A DNA stretch of 17,628 nucleotides from RBG-16-57-9 sp964462185 (lineage in GTDB: Archaea > Thermoproteota > Bathyarchaeia > TCS64). The number at the start of each line of letters is the position of its first letter. Within the stretch, counting starts at the first letter, position 1. Location: positions 1-17,628 of the forward strand of contig CAYWWV010000028.1 of the NCBI GenBank assembly GCA_964462185.1, in the 5' to 3' direction. The notes under the pieces are model-generated. The model did not search any database. It saw only the letters and a list, made by a program, of their open reading frames with translations, and was not told the DNA's origin. This document shows positions 13,089-17,628 of this stretch, in pieces. Position numbers and translations under genes: made by a program.

Positions 13089-13462
13089 GGGTGGTCAGGG
13101 CGGTGGACCCCAGGGGGTTGGAGGGGGCGTTGCTGGGCTTCGAGGAATCCCTGGGGTGGGCCTGGCTGGAGGCCCTGGACCTGGGGGAGGCGGCCGAGTT
13201 GGCCCGAGGGCTCTGCCCCGTGGAGACGGGGGCGCTTAGAGACAGCATAAGGTGGAGAAGGGTCAACGGCTCCGAGTCTCTCCTGGCGGCGGGTGGGGAG
13301 GGCTACGTTGATCCCAGGACGGGGGGCCCGCTGGACTATGCCGTTGCCGTGCATGAGGGCAGCCGGAGCAGCCCCCCCAGGCCCTTCCTCCTCTGGGCCT
13401 TGGCGTCGCTCTCCCCCCTCCTCGTGGAGAAGGCGTTGCAGGGGGTGGCCCACCGGCTATGA
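13085..13462 (+). CDS. HK97-gp10-like neck/tail protein
   Basis: A 125-residue protein with the two diagnostic elements of the HK97-gp10 family: CPVETGALRDSI (residues 44-55) and a C-terminal YAVAVHEGSRSSPPRPFL (85-102), separated by a beta segment. Proteins of this family are small head-tail joining or tail-completion components. GTG at 13085 overlaps the previous stop as GTGA and has AGGGGGTG 6-7 bases upstream, which favours it over GTG at 13076. In most phages this gene lies before the tail terminator; here it comes after the chaperones and directly before the tape measure. The next gene overlaps it by ATGA. Confidence 0.75.
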   Translation: MRVVRAVDPRGLEGALLGFEESLGWAWLEALDLGEAAELARGLCPVETGALRDSIRWRRVNGSESLLAAGGEGYVDPRTGGPLDYAVAVHEGSRSSPPRPFLLWALASLSPLLVEKALQGVAHRL

Positions 13463-14073
13463 GCGGCTTAGCGGTGGAGTACCGGGTAAGGGTCTCGGGC
13501 CTGGAGGAGGCCCGGGCTGCAGCCCAGGCTGCGGGTGTGGCGGCCCGCGAGATGGGGGCCTCCCTGGAGGGGGCTAGGAGGACGGGGGTTTCCACCCTCC
13601 CCCTCCTGGTGTCCTCGGTGAGGTCCCTCAACGCCGCCCGGCTGGCGGTGGTGCAGACCAGTGAGGCCTTGGAGGACTTGGACCTCCCCCAGCTCATGTA
13701 TGGATTCCTAAACATGGTCCAGGTGGTCCAGAACCTGGTGAGGCTCACCAACCTGCTCCGAGAGTCCACGGCCTCCGCCTCAGCCGCCCAGGCCGTGCTC
13801 CTGGGGTTGACGGGCAGGTGGTACCTGGTGCCCGCGGCCCTGGCCGCAGGGGCCCTGGTGTTGAGCAGGGTTAGATCCATGCAGGAGGGGGGCCCTGTGG
13901 GGGAGACGGGGCTCTACCTGTTGCACCGGGGGGAGTATGTGGTGCCCCACACCACTAGGGTGGGGCCGGTTTTTGTCACCGTGAACACGCCGCCCCGGGG
14001 GTTGGGGGTGGGCTCGCTGTTGGAGGAGGTGGCCTCCAGGGTGTTGGAGGAGGTGGAGCGTGGGGGGGCCTAG
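13459..14073 (+). CDS. Very short tail tape-measure protein
   Basis: A 204-residue protein in the tape-measure slot between the chaperones and the tail hub. It begins with VEYRVRVSGLEEARAAAQAAG, a coil-like start typical of tape measures, then has long helices with regularly spaced hydrophobics, a membrane-like segment AAQAVLLGLTGRWYLVPAALAAGALVL (about 109-135), and the family C-terminal motif GGPVGETGLYLLHRGEYVVP (144-163). Tape measures set tail length and later help pass DNA through the membrane. Known ones usually exceed 500 residues; at about 1.5 angstrom per residue this one would give a tail of only about 30 nm. ATG overlaps the preceding stop (ATGA). It shows no sign of frameshift truncation, since its frame ends normally and overlaps the next gene. 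Confidence 0.65.
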   Translation: MSGLAVEYRVRVSGLEEARAAAQAAGVAAREMGASLEGARRTGVSTLPLLVSSVRSLNAARLAVVQTSEALEDLDLPQLMYGFLNMVQVVQNLVRLTNLLRESTASASAAQAVLLGLTGRWYLVPAALAAGALVLSRVRSMQEGGPVGETGLYLLHRGEYVVPHTTRVGPVFVTVNTPPRGLGVGSLLEEVASRVLEEVERGGA

Positions 14074-16759
14074 CTGCTTGGTGGAGTTTTGGGGGTGGCC
14101 CGGCTTCCTGGATGACTGTTTCAGGAGCAGCCTCTGGGTGAAGGTCCAGTCCACGGCCCAGGAAAGCCTCGGCAACCTGAACGATGTGCCCGGGGACCTG
14201 GCCCTGATCTCGGTGACGGAGGGCGAGGCCGCCCTGGGCGCGGGGTGGCGGCGCGACATCTCCTCCCTGTCTCTCTCCACCGATGAGTACCCCCTGGCGT
14301 GGGTGAGGTTCAAGGGCGGGGGGGCCTCACCGGAGTTCCGCTTCAAGGTGGGTCTGGGAGGGGGGGAGGAGGACTCGGGCTGGGTGGAGGCCCCCCAGGG
14401 GTTCACCGCCATGGGGCTTGAGCTGGCGCCTGGGGAGACGGTGGAGTGGGTGGAGGTCTACGCCCGCAGCGCCCAGCCCCACGGCTCTGCCCAGGTCTAC
14501 CTCGACTACATCTCCATCCTGGCAGCCCCCCCGGTGGAGGCCCGGGAACTCGAGAAGGTGGAGGTGGACCTGGCTTGCAACACCGGGGTCTCCCAGGCCA
14601 CCCTGGAGATGGTTTGGGACCCCCTGCTTGGCTCAACCCTGAGGTGGTACAGGCTGGATGAGGGCTGGGGTGGGAGGGCCTACGACTTGGGGCCGAGCCG
14701 CGAGGCCTCCAGGTTCGTAGGAGCCACCTGGGTCCCAGGGGTGGCGGGGCATGGGTTGGGGTTCGACTCCTCCCAGCTGGGACGCCTCGACACAGGGCTG
14801 CTAATCTCAGTGCCCGGCGACGGGTGCCTGACTCTCTCGATGTGGGTGAAGGCCCAACCCGGAGCCCAGGGCGTGCTGGCCGGCTCGGGCCAAGCCACCC
14901 CCCAGGGGTGGAACAGGCTCCAGCTCAACTGGTCTGGAGACAAGGTTCGGATCTACGCCCGAGACGACCAGGGCCAGGTTCTCCAAGCCGTCACCCAGGC
15001 GGTGGTGGCCGACGGGGGGTGGCACCACCTGGTGGGGGAGGTGGACCCGGGGCGGGGGGAGGTGAGGCTCCACGTGGACGGCGTGTTGGACGCCTGGGCC
15101 CAGGGCAGCCTCGGCGACTTAACCATCTCCAACCACGACCTCACGGTGGGGTGCCTCCACAACGAGGCCGGATACTCCAACCACACCTCGATGGAGGTGG
15201 ACGAGGTCAGGGTCCTGGGCCGCAGACTCTCCGCCGGCGACTGGGAGAGGCTTCTAAGCCCCCTCAGCGGCGCCCAGGGGTTTGGGGCTGGGTGCCGCGT
15301 CGCCGTCTACCTGGCTGGGGAGGGGGAGGGCTTGGAGTCCAAGTTGTTCAGCGGCACCGTGGCTTCGAGGAGGGTGAGGTGGCCCAACAGTGGGGGCTCG
15401 CTGGAGGTGAGGTGTCTGGGGCTGGGGGAGGTCCTCCAGCGCCGGGTTTTCACGGGGGACTACCCCCAGCCCACCCCTGTCTCCACCCTGGTGGACGAGA
15501 TCGTGGACCACGCCGCCCCCGAGCTATACCTGGAGAAAGACACCACGGTCTCCACAGTATCCAACCGGTTCGAGAGGGAGGGGGTTTGGGGCCTGCTGGA
15601 GAAGCTGGCCGAGGCAGCCACCTACCCCGACGGCTCATCGGGGGCCAACTTCTACGTGGACCCTGGGGGCAGCCTCCGATTCAAGCCCAGAGGGTGCTTC
15701 GCCTGCCCCCACGCCCTTTCCGACGGCTCCGACGGGGGGGAGCCCAACATACTGGGGCTGGAGTTCCACGAGTCCACCCAGGGCAGCCCCGGCCTGGTGA
15801 ACGAGTGCCTGGTGGTGGTCTTCGAGGAGGAATCCAAGCCCCTAGACGGCGACTCCCTCACCGAGTCGGCCGAGGGGTGGAGCAGCCCCGACCCAACCGA
15901 CCAGGGCTACCCCCTCAGCGACACTGGGGACCGGGTGGCCGGGGAGGCCAGCATCCACTTCAACACCACCAACCCCGGCCCCCTATACAGGATCCGCCTC
16001 AACACCGGCGACATAGACCTCTCCCAGTTCGACGAGCTGTCCTTCTACTTGAAGACGGGGGCTGGCCTGGATGTGGAGACCCTGGGGGTGAGGATTTGGC
16101 GGCGGAGCGACTGGACCACCGACTACTGGTACCAGGACCTCGAGCCCGGGGAGCCCGCCACCTGGACCCCCTACACCGTCCCCCTCCAAGGCCTCCAATC
16201 CACGGGGAACCCCGGCAAGGTGGTGGACACCGTGGAGATAAGGCTGGGGAACCAGAGCCAGCTCGGTGTGGGCGGGGTATTAGTCGACGCCCTCAGGTTC
16301 ACCCGCCTGGAGAAGGCTGGCCACGCCTGGAACCAGGAGAGCATCCAGGCCTTCGGATCCCGTCTCCTACGGGTGGTGGACAAATCCATAACCGATGTGG
16401 ACTACGCCTCCAAGCTGGCCGAGGCCAAGGTCCGGGAGTTCGCCTGGCCCCGTGCCACGTTGAGGGTGGAGACCTGGGGGAGGGCCCAGCCCGGGTACAG
16501 GCCGCCCATGGTGGTGGGGGTCACCAGCCTGCAGACGGGGCACGGAGACTCCCAGTTCCAACTGGTCCGAGCCCGACACACCTACACGCCCAGCCAGGGC
16601 TACGTCTGCACCCTCACCCTCCAAGCAGCATCCACCCCTGGAGGCGGCTTGGACCCCCAGGTGGAGCCCGTCCCCCAGGGATTGGGGGGCGTCCTAGGCC
16701 AGTGGATGAGGAGGAGGAATGAGTCGGACCTGAACGATCTGAGGAGTAGGTGGATTTGA
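14060..16759 (+). CDS. Large tail hub/baseplate protein with LamG-like and jelly-roll insertions
   Basis: An 899-residue protein, the largest of the unit. Residues about 30-155 form a beta-rich jelly-roll-like domain. Residues about 190-400 match a laminin-G/concanavalin-like fold (WYRLDEGWGGRAYDL, LTLSMWVKAQ, WHHLVGEVD, VRLHVDG, MEVDEVRVLGRRLS). From about 410 a tail-hub (gp27-like) part begins: KLFSGTVASRRVRW, DYPQPTPVSTLVDEIVDHAAPEL, GLLEKLAEAATYP and FYVDPGGSLRFKPRG. A second carbohydrate-binding-like jelly roll (about 595-750) is inserted, after which the hub resumes (SKLAEAKVREFAWPRATLRVE, VRARHTYTPSQGYVCTLTLQA). This suggests a tail tip that also binds surface glycans. GTG at 14060 overlaps the tape measure by 14 bases and has GGAGGAGG upstream; TTG at 14078 and GTG at 14081 are alternatives. 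Confidence 0.68.
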   Translation: MGGPSCLVEFWGWPGFLDDCFRSSLWVKVQSTAQESLGNLNDVPGDLALISVTEGEAALGAGWRRDISSLSLSTDEYPLAWVRFKGGGASPEFRFKVGLGGGEEDSGWVEAPQGFTAMGLELAPGETVEWVEVYARSAQPHGSAQVYLDYISILAAPPVEARELEKVEVDLACNTGVSQATLEMVWDPLLGSTLRWYRLDEGWGGRAYDLGPSREASRFVGATWVPGVAGHGLGFDSSQLGRLDTGLLISVPGDGCLTLSMWVKAQPGAQGVLAGSGQATPQGWNRLQLNWSGDKVRIYARDDQGQVLQAVTQAVVADGGWHHLVGEVDPGRGEVRLHVDGVLDAWAQGSLGDLTISNHDLTVGCLHNEAGYSNHTSMEVDEVRVLGRRLSAGDWERLLSPLSGAQGFGAGCRVAVYLAGEGEGLESKLFSGTVASRRVRWPNSGGSLEVRCLGLGEVLQRRVFTGDYPQPTPVSTLVDEIVDHAAPELYLEKDTTVSTVSNRFEREGVWGLLEKLAEAATYPDGSSGANFYVDPGGSLRFKPRGCFACPHALSDGSDGGEPNILGLEFHESTQGSPGLVNECLVVVFEEESKPLDGDSLTESAEGWSSPDPTDQGYPLSDTGDRVAGEASIHFNTTNPGPLYRIRLNTGDIDLSQFDELSFYLKTGAGLDVETLGVRIWRRSDWTTDYWYQDLEPGEPATWTPYTVPLQGLQSTGNPGKVVDTVEIRLGNQSQLGVGGVLVDALRFTRLEKAGHAWNQESIQAFGSRLLRVVDKSITDVDYASKLAEAKVREFAWPRATLRVETWGRAQPGYRPPMVVGVTSLQTGHGDSQFQLVRARHTYTPSQGYVCTLTLQAASTPGGGLDPQVEPVPQGLGGVLGQWMRRRNESDLNDLRSRWI

Positions 16760-17130
16760 GGAAGATGAAGCCAGAGAGGTTGAAAGAGATTCCCAAGGGG
16801 AGCCTGATAGCGGTTAGGTGGCTGGACGCCAGCGACAATAGGTGCCAACTCGACGAGCACATCTCCAACCCCGAGGTCCGGTGCATGGACTGGGGGATAT
16901 ACTTGGGGATAAGCGGAGCCAAGAGGCCCATGCTCCTGGTGGGTAAGGACGTGGTGGAGGTCCACGCCGAGTGGGGGGCCACCCGGATCCCCCTGGAGCT
17001 GGTGGAGGAGGTGGTGGTCCTCCTGCCCCGCGAGGATGTGGCTGAGGTCATCCGCGAGGCCGCTACTCTGGGGCGGCGGGTGAAGCTGAGGAGGTATTCC
17101 AAGGGGGAGGGGTTGAGGGTTGGACCTTAA
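16756..17130 (+). CDS. Hypothetical virus-associated protein, probably beta-barrel
   Basis: A 124-residue protein of unknown function. It has a beta-rich core, PKGSLIAVRWLDASDN, CMDWGIYLGISGAKRPMLLVGKDVVEV and TRIPLELVEEVVVLLP, that would suit an SH3-like or small barrel fold, followed by a helix DVAEVIREAATLG and a basic tail. Translation probably starts at TTG 16756, which overlaps the hub stop as TTGA with GAGGAG about 9 bases upstream; ATG at 16765 is an alternative. Its position after the tail hub is where phages place accessory tail or lysis-related genes. No family is recognised. Confidence 0.6.
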   Translation: MRKMKPERLKEIPKGSLIAVRWLDASDNRCQLDEHISNPEVRCMDWGIYLGISGAKRPMLLVGKDVVEVHAEWGATRIPLELVEEVVVLLPREDVAEVIREAATLGRRVKLRRYSKGEGLRVGP

Positions 17131-17389
17131 GAGGCTGGTAACCAGGGGCCTCTCCAGGAGGAGGGTGGTTGGCTCCTCCAAGACCAGGAAGGCCAGGGTC
17201 AGGGGGGAGGAACCCGGGGAAGCCTTCGTGTTGATCGTATGCCTCATGGTCCTCTTCTTCCTGGGCTTGGTGGGCCTGGAGGTAGTCCACATGGTTTGGA
17301 TGGGCTCCTGGAACGACGTCATCTTCAACGGAATAATGCTGGTGGTGGGAACCATCGTGGGCGCCATATGGGGGAGGAACGCGGATTGA
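17120..17389 (+). CDS. Two-TM membrane protein, holin-like candidate
   Basis: An 89-residue protein with a basic N-terminus (about 30 residues rich in Arg and Lys), then two hydrophobic segments, AFVLIVCLMVLFFLGLVGLEVV and VIFNGIMLVVGTIVGAIWG, separated by a short loop, and a short polar end. Small two-TM proteins with this layout right after the tail module are often holins, which open the membrane at the end of infection; the second segment with its Gly-rich end resembles some holin families. No archaeal holin motif can be confirmed. TTG at 17120 overlaps the preceding gene by 11 bases; its stop overlaps the next start (TTGA). Confidence 0.62.
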   Translation: MDLKRLVTRGLSRRRVVGSSKTRKARVRGEEPGEAFVLIVCLMVLFFLGLVGLEVVHMVWMGSWNDVIFNGIMLVVGTIVGAIWGRNAD

Positions 17390-17628
17390 GGGTTAGGAGA
17401 ACCAGGCGGTACGACGCCGAGAAAGGCTGCTACATCTACCACATATCCTTCCAGGGGGTCCCAACCCAGTCCGCCAGGGCCACCCAGGTTAGCCAGGTCT
17501 TCGGGCTACACCCCCAACAGGAGACCCTGGTATACAACGACTTCCACCTGCAAATCCAAGAAGGCGACGTAGTCTACATCACCGGGGAGAGCGGCGCAGG
17601 CAAGAGCCTCCTCCTCCAAGCCCTGGCC
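17386..17628 (+). CDS. P-loop (ABC-type) ATPase, N-terminal part
   Basis: The first 81 residues of a protein that runs off the right edge. After a basic start and a strand-rich segment it has QETLVYNDFHLQIQEGDVVYITGESGAGKSLLLQAL, a canonical Walker A (GESGAGKS, residues 67-74) preceded by the aromatic/strand pattern of ABC-type ATPases. The wording resembles an archaeal ABC ATPase family annotated as fused to an acetyltransferase domain (COG2401), from memory only. It does not look like the start of a terminase large subunit, although that cannot be fully excluded from the fragment. TTG at 17386 overlaps the previous stop (TTGA) and has GGGGGAGG 7-8 bases upstream, so it belongs to the tail operon. 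Confidence 0.7.
   Translation, partial: MRVRRTRRYDAEKGCYIYHISFQGVPTQSARATQVSQVFGLHPQQETLVYNDFHLQIQEGDVVYITGESGAGKSLLLQALA

Noticed and set aside
14824..16722. Open frame of 632 codons on the plus strand inside the tail hub gene
   Set aside because: It is an Arg/Gly/Pro-rich alternate frame of the hub gene and lacks structured domains. The hub frame has domain-like sequence and a coupled start.
16600..17442. Open frame of 280 codons on the minus strand at the right end
   Set aside because: Antisense shadow of the hub end and the next two genes, without any family-like motif.

Overview
The window looks like a piece of a GC-rich archaeal chromosome, probably from an uncultured member of the Thermoproteota/Bathyarchaeia kind; the rank below Archaea is a guess. 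Signs of Archaea are TATA boxes about 27 bases upstream of several start codons (leaderless promoters), heavy use of AGG/AGA for arginine, many GTG and TTG starts, and a TauE-DUF1634 pair. A GatCAB amidotransferase operon lies beside a tRNA-Asn gene. A run of 100 N (7502-7601) flanked by the same 55 bases on both sides marks a scaffold join.

Region 1-9428 is cellular. On the minus strand, reading right to left, gatC-gatA-gatB (5438-2453) form an overlapping operon closed by a hairpin-plus-T-run terminator. It is followed by tRNA-Asn(GUU) with an encoded CCA, a YwrD-type gamma-glutamyltransferase, and the N-terminal part of an M20C (PepD-like) dipeptidase whose catalytic glutamate is replaced by lysine. 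Between 5645 and 9428 there are a small unknown protein, a RidA-family protein with a winged-helix regulator, a secreted protein divergent from that regulator (with a 16-bp palindrome between them), a TauE/SafE transporter with its DUF1634 partner, and a VOC-family protein.

Region 9552-17628 is one plus-strand transcription unit encoding the neck and tail of a head-tail (Caudoviricetes-like) virus or a derivative of one. In order: gp6-like head-tail connector, beta-helix fibre-like protein, head-closure candidate, tail-terminator candidate, tail tube, tail-assembly chaperone with an A AAA AAA -1 frameshift site leading into a second chaperone frame, HK97-gp10-like protein, very short tape-measure protein (204 aa), an 899-aa tail hub carrying inserted carbohydrate-binding-like domains, an unknown small protein, a two-TM holin-like protein, and the start of a P-loop ATPase. 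Nearly every junction is a 4-base start/stop overlap (TTGA, GTGA, ATGA), so the genes are probably translationally coupled. A strong TATA box (9507-9515), preceded by repeated and palindromic operator-like sequence, drives the unit.

No terminase, portal, capsid, protease or integrase gene is visible. The module abuts cellular genes directly on its left, so it could be the edge of a provirus whose head genes lie further right, a gene-transfer-agent-like element, or a domesticated tail. The most notable points are the frameshift site, the miniature tape measure, and the tail module that starts without its head genes.
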